Assembly: GCA_016708125.1 (NCBI GenBank)
Contig: JADJGF010000001.1
Location: 828,001 to 892,000 of the forward strand
Reading direction: 5' to 3'
Length of the DNA stretch: 64,000 bases
DNA from: Ignavibacteriota bacterium
GTDB lineage: Bacteria > Bacteroidota > Ignavibacteria > Ignavibacteriales > Melioribacteraceae
Shown here in pieces: positions 27,601 to 35,192 of this stretch; the first letter of the stretch is position 1, and every line of letters begins with the position of its first letter. The notes beneath the pieces were generated by a model. It searched no databases, was not told the DNA's origin, and saw only the letters and a list, made by a program, of their open reading frames with translations. The translations under genes and the position numbers were made by a program.

Positions 27601-27820
27601 TTTGCGTACTGGAATTTTCAATTCCCGCAATAACCGGCAATTGATTTTTTACAATTCCTTCCAAGTTTGTTTCCAATAATTTTTTTTGCTCTCTGTCGGA
27701 ATTCATCACAACTTTTACAATATCAGAAAACAAATATTTATTGCTTGAAAGTTTTCCCGGTTTTGCAACCAGCATTTGGTTGTTTCCGGTTTCGCTGAAA
27801 TATAATGGGTTAAATATCAT
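24677..27820 (-). CDS. fliK: FliK-type hook-length control protein, very long (1047 aa)
   Basis: The C-terminal Flg_hook domain (residues about 925-1015, SLTFDIKPESLGKMKITLTT with VEKLQEELSKNGIQLSSLNI) identifies FliK, the molecular ruler that stops hook growth by switching FlhB. At 1047 aa it is about two to three times the usual length. Residues about 300-900 are low-complexity, rich in Lys, Asn, Ser and Glu. A 27-residue repeat occurs at about 563-589 and 590-616 (NEIIRNTKVINENNETIKTH and its partner). The ATG overlaps the motE stop as TAATG. Confidence 0.88.
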   Translation of the reverse strand: MIFNPLYFSETGNNQMLVAKPGKLSSNKYLFSDIVKVVMNSDREQKKLLETNLEGIVKNQLPVIAGIENSSTQIKLTELSEKDSEKVKLDLADILPPEIAELLVSENIVLNKDQIISYISKEPLEGDLEKFINRLVGEDILSENLTKETGLFLHLEDLKSAVNIELLKETDSKQSSEKVIVQTLVVPEKSKLLSLFKSPENQEVSKSENTNLSSIKIPIDYNSIKSQSEEQNNFKPTLSVYSFKNFEQNISTLVGDNKDSLKLELVNTNLVASNKNNFSVNIPLEKISFIPSELKTNSSKTLPNANIIQEIKSNSNDSNKLETLKNSLEKEFSVTKITIVKKQDNLFGEINSKENIKENRIEPDLRKINFNEMYKSDKSQFRLLKNILNNSEASIKVSNPKLNLINQIEPKINGQLKSDLKITNQNVSNNENKIAKDNSKSNLKLEKLVNENNLQKVNLKSENVITGTKTPEKILDIQKNVNKANGEINLVKEEKTEIKSASDIKIKENPNVKVDEKSVSSENSKEQKLNNQTQDYFKKFVIGKNELTKVDSRKSAKIDTQPNEIIRNTKVINENNETIKTHKSLDIQKDEIVQNIKDINEISESSKTHKNINVQKNEIDLKTVNLKETLKETNVNAKTLPQDIKNQNNEVKISETSKSVISKQDNSFAKEIKTSEEPIKTSLKVNNEKENIIVKNEKYIVDETKSIKTDDVKKYEVNNDATEKVPNKNIQQSISDSKEKISETKSESNNSKEVKENSTKSSANEKSNFIEKSNVVEPRQDLKSFAKKEIENEVSETQKVASNNKKVEFLPNEESRKLSVKVKSNVKTITNKDEDISTNKSIKSSSEQIDSSKDETKNNLTDNSKQNLFSTEKNIIKPHHEINFDSIVKDELKKEVELTNKTNLENDSSKAHKVVKSTEIIKELSKFISNQEKGSLTFDIKPESLGKMKITLTTVENVLKASIEVDNEQAKGMVERNVEKLQEELSKNGIQLSSLNISLGQPKNHKGEKRTNTKNNSNENQTETDKIDFEEDKKTKTLGYNTYEYIA

Positions 27821-28368
27821 TATTGCGCCTTTGTTAATCTTTGAACTGTTTCTATTTCTAAATTAGAAAGTATTTCCGCTGCCTTTTTTTGTTTCATTGA
27901 ATAAATAATATCTCTTGCTTCATCTTCAGGCATTGATTTAATATATTCCGCGGCTTTATTTGATTCCATTGCTTCATAAAGTTTAATTGTCTTTTTCAAC
28001 CAGTCTTGATATTTCCCGCTGCTTTTTTCATTCATTCTATTTTTTAAACTTTCAATTTCCTTATCCTTCTCTGAAAGTTTCTGTTCGTATTCATTTATCT
28101 TAGTTGAATCAATTTTTACATCTGCACTTTCATTTTGCGCAATGTGTTTTGTAGAATCTGGAATTCCTATATGAAGACTATCGCTTACGGCTAAGCTATC
28201 AGCGCTTACTTTTGCAAGACTATCTTGAATTACTTTTTCAAATGCAGATCTATCTCTAAAATCAAGTTTGAACATATCCACATACTTGTTGCTGAATGTG
28301 TAGATGCCGAATGTTGTTCCGATAAAAGCCGCAATAAATAAGACCGAATATATAATTGTATTTTTCAC
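27820..28368 (-). CDS. motE: MotE-type periplasmic/inner-membrane protein
   Basis: 182 aa from a GTG at 28368 (VKNTIIYSVLFIAAFIGTTF). A longer frame begins at TTG inside fliJ; the GTG has AGGTAAT before it and puts the membrane helix at the N-terminus, so it is preferred. The helix is followed by a coiled coil (residues about 85-120) and a MgtE_N-like domain (EYIKSMPEDEARDIIYSMKQ, KKAAEILSNLE). MotE-type proteins work with the stator in other bacteria. It sits between fliJ and fliK. Confidence 0.85.
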   Translation of the reverse strand: MKNTIIYSVLFIAAFIGTTFGIYTFSNKYVDMFKLDFRDRSAFEKVIQDSLAKVSADSLAVSDSLHIGIPDSTKHIAQNESADVKIDSTKINEYEQKLSEKDKEIESLKNRMNEKSSGKYQDWLKKTIKLYEAMESNKAAEYIKSMPEDEARDIIYSMKQKKAAEILSNLEIETVQRLTKAQ

Positions 28369-28372
28369 TTTA

Positions 28373-28804
28373 TTACCTATTAAATTCCTTGACTGCAATT
28401 TCGTCTAATTCAATTTGCTCAAGTTTATCTTGAGTTTTAAAAAATTCCATTTTGTGTTTTTCTTCAAGCATTTCAAACGTTTTTGTTTCTTTTGATTTCT
28501 TAATTAATTCCTTAAGCTTTTTATCTTTCTCTATATTTTTTTTTGATAATTCCTTTCTCAGTAAACTTATTTGTCTATCTAAATAATTTTCATGCTTTGC
28601 ATAAAATTGCAGATCATTAATTTTAATTGTGTTGTTAGAAAGTTTTTTCAATTTCGTTTCTCTTAATTCCAACTTCAGATTTTCAATTTCATTTTTTATT
28701 CTCTCTATTTCTAAGTTGATAATAGAAAGCTCTTTCATTACAATTTTCTCAAATCTTTCTTTAATTGATTTTATTGTATCAAACTTATACTTGAATTTTG
28801 CCAA
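28373..28804 (-). CDS. fliJ: FliJ, export chaperone/ATPase stalk
   Basis: 143 aa of almost pure coiled coil, starting AKFKYKFDTIKSIKERFEKI, which is the FliJ pattern (F-x-Y-x-L-x-x-V-x-x-x-x-E). The start codon is TTG with GGGA six bases before; no ATG is available in frame. FliJ links the FliI ATPase ring to FlhA. It begins four bases after fliI. Confidence 0.88.
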   Translation of the reverse strand: MAKFKYKFDTIKSIKERFEKIVMKELSIINLEIERIKNEIENLKLELRETKLKKLSNNTIKINDLQFYAKHENYLDRQISLLRKELSKKNIEKDKKLKELIKKSKETKTFEMLEEKHKMEFFKTQDKLEQIELDEIAVKEFNR

Positions 28805-28807
28805 CTA

Positions 28808-30142
28808 TTATCCCAATGGTTTTTCAATTAAATTGTAAAGTTTATTTATTGTATCTGAATAAATTGCTTCTTCATTAATTCCTTGCTTAAGAAAACTTCT
28901 CAATCCGCCAATTTTATTTAACGCATGATCAATTTGCGGATTACTTCCTTTTACATAAGCGCCAATGTTTATTAAATCTTCGGCTTCATTATATGCAGAA
29001 AGTATTTCACTAAATTCTTGAGATCTTCTTCTATGATCTTCCGGAACTATATCCGGCATTACTCTGCTTATACTTTGCAGCGGATCAACCGCTGGAAATT
29101 GTCCTTTGTTTGCTAATTTTCTAGTAAGAACAAAATGCCCATCGAGAATTGATCTAACACTGTCTGCAATTGGGTCAGTCATATCATCGCCATCTACCAA
29201 AACTGTGTAGAATCCGGTTATACTTCCTTTTGTTGATGTTCCGGCTCTTTCAAGAAGTTTTGGCAAAACAGCAAACACCGATGGCGTATAACCTTTTGTT
29301 GTCGGCGGTTCACCGATTGTAATTCCAACTTCTCTTTGCGCATGTGCAAAACGAGTTACGGAATCCATCATTAATACAACATCTTTTCCTAAATCTCTAA
29401 AATATTCCGCGATTGTTGTACCAATGTAAGCAGCTTTTATTCTTGCTAATGAAGGCTTATCACTTGTTGCAACAACAATAACAGATTTTTTTAATCCTTC
29501 TTCGCCCAAATCCTTTTCAATAAATTCTCTAACTTCTCTCCCGCGCTCACCAACTAACACAATTACACTTACATCAGCAGTTGTATTTCTTGCAATCATT
29601 CCCAGCATTACACTTTTACCAACACCGCTTCCCGCAAATATTCCAACTCTTTGACCTTTACCGACAGTGAGTAAACCATCAATCGCTCTTACTCCGGTTT
29701 GTAGTGGAGTATCAATACGTTTTCGTGTAAGCGGATTTGACGGATCTCTATGTGTATTTTTAATTATTGAATAATTAATTTCTCCCTTATCATCAATTGG
29801 ATTTCCAAATCCGTCAATTACTCTTCCTAATAATTGATCGCCAACACCAATAGAAAAACTTTTCCCGGATGATACAATTTGGCACGACGGCGAAATATTT
29901 TGTATATCTCCCAATGCAATCGAAAGAACTTTTCCGTCTTTAAATCCAACAACTTCCGATTTACAAATTTCATATCCGGTTCTATCAATTACCGAACAAA
30001 TTTCACCGAGTGAAACATTTGGACCAACTGAAACAATTACAAATCCAATTACATCGGTTACTTTTCCATTTATTTTTATGGGATCTGTAACATCAATTAT
30101 TTTATTGTATTTTTCAATAATATTTTCAATCACATCATTCAT
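28808..30142 (-). CDS. fliI: FliI, flagellar export ATPase
   Basis: 444 aa, full length. Walker A GIFAGSGVGKSVMLG (residues about 167-181), VIVLVGERGREVREF, Walker B KDVVLMMDSVTRFAHAQREV and EPPTTKGYTPSVFAVLPKLL identify the flagellar/type III ATPase, a homologue of the F1 beta subunit. It energises unfolding and release of export substrates. Four bases overlap with fliH. Confidence 0.98.
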   Translation of the reverse strand: MNDVIENIIEKYNKIIDVTDPIKINGKVTDVIGFVIVSVGPNVSLGEICSVIDRTGYEICKSEVVGFKDGKVLSIALGDIQNISPSCQIVSSGKSFSIGVGDQLLGRVIDGFGNPIDDKGEINYSIIKNTHRDPSNPLTRKRIDTPLQTGVRAIDGLLTVGKGQRVGIFAGSGVGKSVMLGMIARNTTADVSVIVLVGERGREVREFIEKDLGEEGLKKSVIVVATSDKPSLARIKAAYIGTTIAEYFRDLGKDVVLMMDSVTRFAHAQREVGITIGEPPTTKGYTPSVFAVLPKLLERAGTSTKGSITGFYTVLVDGDDMTDPIADSVRSILDGHFVLTRKLANKGQFPAVDPLQSISRVMPDIVPEDHRRRSQEFSEILSAYNEAEDLINIGAYVKGSNPQIDHALNKIGGLRSFLKQGINEEAIYSDTINKLYNLIEKPLG

Positions 30143-30795
30143 TCGGTTTCACTTTTAGTAAGTTTGCTTTCTAATATTTTCAATATTTCATTTAGCTGGC
30201 TATCAATTCTCGCATCTAAATTTCCCATTTCCGTTTCTATTAGGCATCCGCCTTTTGCAATACTATCGCTTGGCTCAAATCTAATTTTTGAAATTCCAAT
30301 GCTACTCATTTGCTCTTTGCTTGTCTTTTCAACAATTTTAAACTCAGTTGAATTTAACTTTATAGTAATTTCATTTGCGCCAATTACTTTACTTAAGTTT
30401 TGCTCAAGAATTTCTGTTATAATACTTTTTTGTTCAATTTCTCTTTTAATTATTTTTTCTGCAATTTTTTGTGAAACATTAATTACTATTTTGTGAAAAT
30501 TATTTTCATACGTTTTTATTTTATCTTCAAAAGTTTTTAATACTTTGTAAAATTCCTCAGCTTGTTCAATCAGTTCTTGGTTATGTTTTTCATTTAATAA
30601 TTCTTCTGCTACTTGTTTACCTATTTCAATTCCTTTTTTATATTCCGTTTCAAGTTCTATTTTATGCGAGTTTTCTATTTTTTCTTTTTCTAATAATTCC
30701 GCATAATCATAAAAAGCTTTATTCTCTTCATCTTTCTTTTGAATAACTGCCTTAAGATTTCTGGATTTTATATTCAGTCTAATTTTGTCAGACAT
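30139..30795 (-). CDS. fliH: FliH, export ATPase regulator
   Basis: 218 aa: N-terminal charged helix, long coiled coil (residues about 30-110) and a C-terminal FliH/V-ATPase-E-like domain (ISKIRFEPSDSIAKGGCLIE, TEMGNLDARIDSQLNEILKI). It binds FliI in the cytoplasm and tethers it to the C ring. It overlaps fliG by eight bases. Confidence 0.92.
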   Translation of the reverse strand: MSDKIRLNIKSRNLKAVIQKKDEENKAFYDYAELLEKEKIENSHKIELETEYKKGIEIGKQVAEELLNEKHNQELIEQAEEFYKVLKTFEDKIKTYENNFHKIVINVSQKIAEKIIKREIEQKSIITEILEQNLSKVIGANEITIKLNSTEFKIVEKTSKEQMSSIGISKIRFEPSDSIAKGGCLIETEMGNLDARIDSQLNEILKILESKLTKSETE

Positions 30796-31834
30796 ATACT
30801 TCTTCGGATCCGCCGCCTCTAAAGCTGATTGTTACTTCTTCCTGCTCTTCTAATTTTTTAATTTGATCTACAATTCTACCTTGTGCAGCTTCAACTTCTT
30901 TAAGTTTTACCGGACCCATAAATTGTAATTCTTCTTTTAATAAATCGGCAGCTCTTTCAGACATGTTTCCGAAAACTTTTTCTTGAACTCTTTCTTCCGC
31001 AACTTTTAATGCTAATGCTAAATCTTTTCTATCAACTTCTTTTAGAATTCTCTGAATATCTCTATCTTGCAAATGAATAATGTCATCGAACAAGAACATT
31101 AATCTTTTGATTTCAAATGCAACGTCTTCATCTTTATTTTCAATTGCTGCAATAATTTCTTTATTCATTGTGATATTTATTCTATTAAGAATATTTGCAA
31201 CGCTTTTTGTTCCGCCCAATTGCCCCATTGTTTGGTTGATAGAAAATCCGGCAAGTTCATCAACAACTTTTTCAATTTGAGTTAATGTTTGCGGAGATAT
31301 TTTACCCAATGTTGCAATTCTGTAAATTACATCTGTACGAATTTCTTCCGTCAACTCAATTAATGCTTCAGCTGTTTGATCGGGACTTAAATGTGATAAA
31401 ATTAATGCAATTGTCTGTGGATGTTCTTTATTTAAAAAATTTACAAGCTGAGTTGAATCAGCTTTCTTAAGAACATCAAATCCGTGAAGTGTTGTAAGAT
31501 TTTTTACTTTTTCAATTACTTCCATTGCTTTGGATAATCCGAAAGATTTTTCCAAAACTTGCTGGGCATAATCCAAACCGCCTTCAAGCACATATTCGCG
31601 AGCTGTAACTAAATCATGATAATCATCTATTACCTGCTCAACAATATGCGAGGGAATATTTTTAACTTTAGAAATTTCCGCCGATATTGATTCAACATCA
31701 GTCGGTTCTAAATATTTAAAAACTTGAGAAGCAGTTTCAACATTTAATGCAATCAAAAGTAATGCTGATTTTTGAATACCGTTTAAATCTTTTTTGGTAA
31801 TCCCAGTTGTTTTTATTTGTTCACTAGTATTCAT
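30788..31834 (-). CDS. fliG: FliG, flagellar motor switch protein
   Basis: 348 aa, normal length. The middle domain contains the EHPQ box (LNKEHPQTIALILSHLSPDQ), and the C-terminal torque domain has FDDIIHLQDRDIQRILKEVD and RKDLALALKVA with the charged residues that meet the stator. The end has VKLKEVEAAQGRIVDQIKKL. It overlaps fliF by 11 bases. Confidence 0.98.
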   Translation of the reverse strand: MNTSEQIKTTGITKKDLNGIQKSALLLIALNVETASQVFKYLEPTDVESISAEISKVKNIPSHIVEQVIDDYHDLVTAREYVLEGGLDYAQQVLEKSFGLSKAMEVIEKVKNLTTLHGFDVLKKADSTQLVNFLNKEHPQTIALILSHLSPDQTAEALIELTEEIRTDVIYRIATLGKISPQTLTQIEKVVDELAGFSINQTMGQLGGTKSVANILNRINITMNKEIIAAIENKDEDVAFEIKRLMFLFDDIIHLQDRDIQRILKEVDRKDLALALKVAEERVQEKVFGNMSERAADLLKEELQFMGPVKLKEVEAAQGRIVDQIKKLEEQEEVTISFRGGGSEEVYV

Positions 31835-33437
31835 CTTCTTTCAACCATGAATTTATTAATTTAGCAGCTTCAGCAGGATTTTTACTTACATAATTAATTA
31901 TTTTATCTTGTTTCATTTTTTTCATCACAGCTTCATCAGTTATTTCGTCTTCAATATCACCCATTTCAAAAAGAGGCTTTTTATTCTTCTTGCTTTTCTT
32001 CAACGATAAGCCCGGATCCCAAATCGGAGGTTCCATTGCTGTTTCAAAAGATCGTTCATTAAAATTTCCACCGCCGCCAACTGTGCCAATCATAATTTTT
32101 TCTTCTTTAAGTTTTGCTAACAATGTTTTTAATATGAACATTGCACCTAAAATTCCAATCAGTAATAATATATAATTCATATACTGACCAACATTATCAA
32201 GCGGTGAGCCTCCAAAACCATCTTCGGATTCCAAATTATTTGTTTCAAACGGAATACTAACTATTGATATTTCATCATTACGCGTAGGATCAATTCCAAC
32301 TGCCTGGCGCAATAATAATTCGAGCTGCTGTAATTGCTCATCAGTTCTCGGTTCGTTAACAATTGTTGTTTCTTCACCATTTTGTACTTCTGATTTTACA
32401 CCATTTATTACTGCGGCTAAAGTTATTCTTTTAATATTTCCAGTGCCGGCAATCATATGTTCAATTGTTTTGCTAAGTTCGTAATTGGTTGTTGAAGTTT
32501 CCGTAAACACCGCATTAGAATCACTTAAACTTTTTCCGCTGCTCGTGTTTCGCGAAGTTTGTTCACTAACCGCTACTTGCGATTCAGGATCATAAGTTTC
32601 TAATGTTTTTTCGAGCTGATTAAAATCTAATTCAACATTTACTTTTACATCCGAATTATCATAGCCTAAAATTTTATCTAATATTGTTTGAGCTTTCTTT
32701 GCTAGATATTTTTCAATACTGCTTTTAATTTCATATTGCTTGCCGCTATTAATTGCGAGTTCACTGTCTTCCGGTTTTTTAGAAAGCAATCTTCCTTTAT
32801 TATCAATTATGATTACATTACCAGCTTCCAAACCTTCAACACTTGATGCAACTAAATTTGTAATTGCTAAAATGCTGTTTTCCGGTAAAGAATAGTTTGA
32901 TCTTAATTTTAATACAACTGAAGCGGTTGCTTCTTTTTGTTCATCCTTAAATACTGCTTTCTCCGGAGTAACAATATGAACTCTAGCATTTTCAATTCCT
33001 TCCTGCTGAATTATAGTGCGTGCAATTTCTCCTTCAAGTGCCCGCTTAAAATTTAACTTCTGCATAAACTCAGACATACCAATTGTATTCTTATCAAATA
33101 TTTCATAACCAATCATTCCCGTTGAAGGAATTCCTTTTCCGGCAAGTGCAAGCCGTACTTCATAAACATCAGTCTTAGAAACACTAATTGTATTTCCGTT
33201 GTCTTCAAGTTTATATTGTATTTTTTGTGATGTTAAATAATTTACAACTTCAGATGCTTCTTCCGGAGCCAGGTTGGAATATAATGTTGTGTAATTGGGT
33301 TCATTAAATGCTACGAGTATAAAAATTAATAATACTACTGCAACAACAGCAATACCGCCAAGCATTAAACGCTGCTGCATTGTAAGTTTATTAAAAATAT
33401 TTACTAAAGCCGAGAAAGAATCTTTTGCTTTATCCAC
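31824..33437 (-). CDS. fliF: FliF, MS-ring protein
   Basis: 537 aa. Membrane helices lie at residues about 22-45 and 425-445. The periplasmic part shows YNLAPEEASEVVNYLTSQKI-like text (YSNLAPEEASEVVNYLTSQK), GYEIFDKNTIGMSEFMQKLN, FKRALEGEIARTIIQ and VHIVTPE, all diagnostic. The start is GTG at 33437; AAGGATG lies upstream. FliF forms the membrane base on which rod and C ring build. Confidence 0.97.
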   Translation of the reverse strand: MDKAKDSFSALVNIFNKLTMQQRLMLGGIAVVAVVLLIFILVAFNEPNYTTLYSNLAPEEASEVVNYLTSQKIQYKLEDNGNTISVSKTDVYEVRLALAGKGIPSTGMIGYEIFDKNTIGMSEFMQKLNFKRALEGEIARTIIQQEGIENARVHIVTPEKAVFKDEQKEATASVVLKLRSNYSLPENSILAITNLVASSVEGLEAGNVIIIDNKGRLLSKKPEDSELAINSGKQYEIKSSIEKYLAKKAQTILDKILGYDNSDVKVNVELDFNQLEKTLETYDPESQVAVSEQTSRNTSSGKSLSDSNAVFTETSTTNYELSKTIEHMIAGTGNIKRITLAAVINGVKSEVQNGEETTIVNEPRTDEQLQQLELLLRQAVGIDPTRNDEISIVSIPFETNNLESEDGFGGSPLDNVGQYMNYILLLIGILGAMFILKTLLAKLKEEKIMIGTVGGGGNFNERSFETAMEPPIWDPGLSLKKSKKNKKPLFEMGDIEDEITDEAVMKKMKQDKIINYVSKNPAEAAKLINSWLKEDEY

Positions 33438-33439
33438 TT

Positions 33440-33730
33440 TTATTGCATCCTTGTTAATTCTTTATACATGTCTATTGTTTTATTTCTGATTTGCATAAGA
33501 AGGTCTAAACTTGTTTTAGCTTTTTCCCCGGATATCATTACTTCGTGTATTTCAACGTCTTTTCCCTCAATAAAATCAGTAGTTATTTGTTTGCTGTCAA
33601 GTTGATCAACATTTACTCCTTTAATAAAATTGCTTAGAAGTCCGTCAAATTTTGAATTTGTATCAATTGGTTTTGTAGAATTTTGCTGCGGAAATTTTGG
33701 TATAAAATTTCCCAATCCCATTGTTTTCAT
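33440..33730 (-). CDS. fliE: FliE, MS ring-rod junction protein
   Basis: 96 aa. The C-terminal half (VEIHEVMISGEKAKTSLDLL, MQIRNKTIDMYKELTRMQ) is the FliE signature, especially the ending Y-x-E-(I/L)-x-R-M-x-(I/Q). It is the first substrate of the export gate and joins FliF to the rod. Two bases separate it from fliF. Confidence 0.95.
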   Translation of the reverse strand: MKTMGLGNFIPKFPQQNSTKPIDTNSKFDGLLSNFIKGVNVDQLDSKQITTDFIEGKDVEIHEVMISGEKAKTSLDLLMQIRNKTIDMYKELTRMQ

Positions 33731-33731
33731 G

Positions 33732-33974
33732 CTAACCTCTTTTATCGAAAAGTGAACCGACTAAAACTGTTTTTTTATCACCGTCTTTATTGTAAAACTG
33801 ATAATCATTGATTGTATTTTTTTCATTAGGATATAATTTTGTAAAATATTTTTTTTCTTCTTTTGTTATATCATTTACACTTTCATTTTTTGCGTTTTGG
33901 ATATTGCTTACATTTTTATTGGCAATATTATTTACCGGTTTATAGTTTCCCACAGAATTAGTAGAAATATTCAT
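33732..33974 (-). CDS. Unknown 80-aa protein between flgC and fliE
   Basis: 80 aa, Asn-rich and disordered-looking at the N-terminus, with a more ordered second half (EEKKYFTKLYPNEKNTINDY, then a C-terminal LVGSLFDKRG). No signal peptide or membrane segment. It fits in the operon with one or two bases at each end, so it is surely translated. I do not recognise the family. By position it may be an accessory factor of rod or MS-ring assembly. Confidence 0.75.
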   Translation of the reverse strand: MNISTNSVGNYKPVNNIANKNVSNIQNAKNESVNDITKEEKKYFTKLYPNEKNTINDYQFYNKDGDKKTVLVGSLFDKRG

Positions 33975-34472
33975 CTATATCTCCAAAGAATCTTTTGCAA
34001 TTTGTTTAGCAGAATTAAATGCCGTTAAATTTGCTTCAAAACTTCTTGATGCGGAAATCATATCAACCATTTCTGTAACTACGCTAATATTTGGCATTTT
34101 AACATATCCTTCTTCATTTGCATCCGGATGATCCGGCATATAAACTAATTCTCCATCTGTTGTATCTGTTTCCACATCTATTTTCAAATTTAGATTCGGT
34201 TCAAAACTTTCAACACCTTTAGCTTGTATTTTATTTTTATTAATACTTTCTAATGAGAATCCGGAGTTTTTAAGCGGTAATGAATTTTTTAGTGTTAAGC
34301 TTTCTTTTTCCTGCTGAACTCTAATAAATTTACGCTGATACGGAGTTCCCTTATCTGTCTTGGTTGTGCTTGTATTTGCAATATTTTCGGTAATTAATTC
34401 CATCCTTTGTTTTTGAATGCTCATTCCTTTGGAACTAATTTTAAATGATGAAAAATTTGGTTTAATTTCCAT
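33975..34472 (-). CDS. flgC: FlgC, proximal rod protein
   Basis: 165 aa. The N-terminus has the rod motif (RMELITENIANTSTTKTDKG, TPYQRKFIRV) and the C-terminus YVKMPNISVVTEMVDMISAS and RSFEANLTAFNSAKQI, both FlgC features. Its start shares a base with the flgB stop. Confidence 0.96.
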   Translation of the reverse strand: MEIKPNFSSFKISSKGMSIQKQRMELITENIANTSTTKTDKGTPYQRKFIRVQQEKESLTLKNSLPLKNSGFSLESINKNKIQAKGVESFEPNLNLKIDVETDTTDGELVYMPDHPDANEEGYVKMPNISVVTEMVDMISASRSFEANLTAFNSAKQIAKDSLEI

Positions 34473-34828
34473 TAACTACCTCCTCTAATTACTTTCTGCA
34501 AAGTCTGGTAATAACTGTTAATTTTTTTTGCACCGAATTTGAACATTACTGAGTTTTGCGCCATTTCTGCCATTTCTTTGTTTACGTCAACATTATTAAT
34601 ACCTGAAAGATTTTCTGTACTTTCATCAAGTGTAATTTCAAAATCTTCATCTTTTAAATGTTCATTAGAAAGTGTTTTCATTCCCGATTGAAGTATTTCT
34701 TTAAATGCAATGTCTCTTCTTTTATAGCCGGCAGTTTCGGAATTTGCTAAATTCTGACTTATAACTTTCTGCTTAAGTGCACTAAAGTTGAGAAGATTTT
34801 CTAATATTTTATTTTCTGGGATCGGCAT
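34472..34828 (-). CDS. flgB: FlgB, proximal rod protein
   Basis: 118 aa, slightly shorter than usual. It contains the motif VISQNLANSETAGYKRRDIA and the C-terminal NVDVNKEMAEMAQNSVMFKF followed by YYQTLQKVIRGG, typical of FlgB. First gene of the large flgB-flgE operon, 17 bases or so after a predicted sigma-54 start. Confidence 0.96.
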   Translation of the reverse strand: MPIPENKILENLLNFSALKQKVISQNLANSETAGYKRRDIAFKEILQSGMKTLSNEHLKDEDFEITLDESTENLSGINNVDVNKEMAEMAQNSVMFKFGAKKINSYYQTLQKVIRGGS

Positions 34829-34855
34829 TTTAATCCACCTTTTTTAAGTGGATTA

Positions 34856-34871
34856 CTCAAAACTAATGCCA
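34856..34871 (-). promoter_or_regulatory. Sigma-54-type promoter of the flgB-flgE operon
   Basis: Minus strand TGGCATTAGTTTTGAG: -24 TGGCAT and -12 TTGA at the strict spacing, matching the fliL element. Predicted start near 34845. A palindrome lies about 84 bp upstream. Confidence 0.7.
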
Positions 34872-34919
34872 GTAAAAAATTGGGTTATTGATAAAATTTA
34901 ATGGTGTGAGTAAAAAATA

Positions 34920-34937
34920 TTGGCTAAAATTAGTCAG
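34920..34937. promoter_or_regulatory. Palindromic operator, copy A (candidate enhancer)
   Basis: TTGGCTAAAATTAGTCAG on the plus strand: a perfect left arm and a right arm matching 6 of 8 positions of the TTGGCTAA-N2-TTAGCCAA dyad. Its centre is about 84 bp before the predicted flgB start, the same distance as copy B before the che start. Confidence 0.6.
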
Positions 34938-34944
34938 TTGGGAA

Positions 34945-35190
34945 TTATTCTTCACTATAATCTAACAAAACAGATTTTGTTTCTCCGCATGAGCAAACGA
35001 ATTTTATTTCTTTGATATTATCATTTTCGTCTTTATTTAGAATTATTTTGATTCCTTCATGACTTTCTTCTTCTACGGAAATTTTACTTGTGCCAATTAT
35101 TTCAACATCTTCAGAAGTTATTAAATTTCCGGAAACTATATCGTTTCGATATGATATTTCTCTAAATACTGCTTCGTTAAAATTATTCAT
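34945..35190 (-). CDS. Unknown 81-aa protein downstream of cheB
   Basis: 81 aa, acidic, with a single CSCG motif (FVCSCGETKSVLLDYSEE) near the end and a beta-rich middle (EGIKIILNKDENDNIKEI). One Cys pair is not enough for a usual zinc finger unless two chains meet. Two bases separate it from cheB, making it the last gene of the che operon. I do not recognise it. Confidence 0.75.
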   Translation of the reverse strand: MNNFNEAVFREISYRNDIVSGNLITSEDVEIIGTSKISVEEESHEGIKIILNKDENDNIKEIKFVCSCGETKSVLLDYSEE

Positions 35191-35192
35191 AA

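Noticed and set aside
34832..34854. Hairpin AATCCAC/GTGGATT covering the flgB ribosome site
   Set aside because: The predicted sigma-54 start at about 34845 lies inside the dyad, so most of the 5' arm would not be in the RNA.
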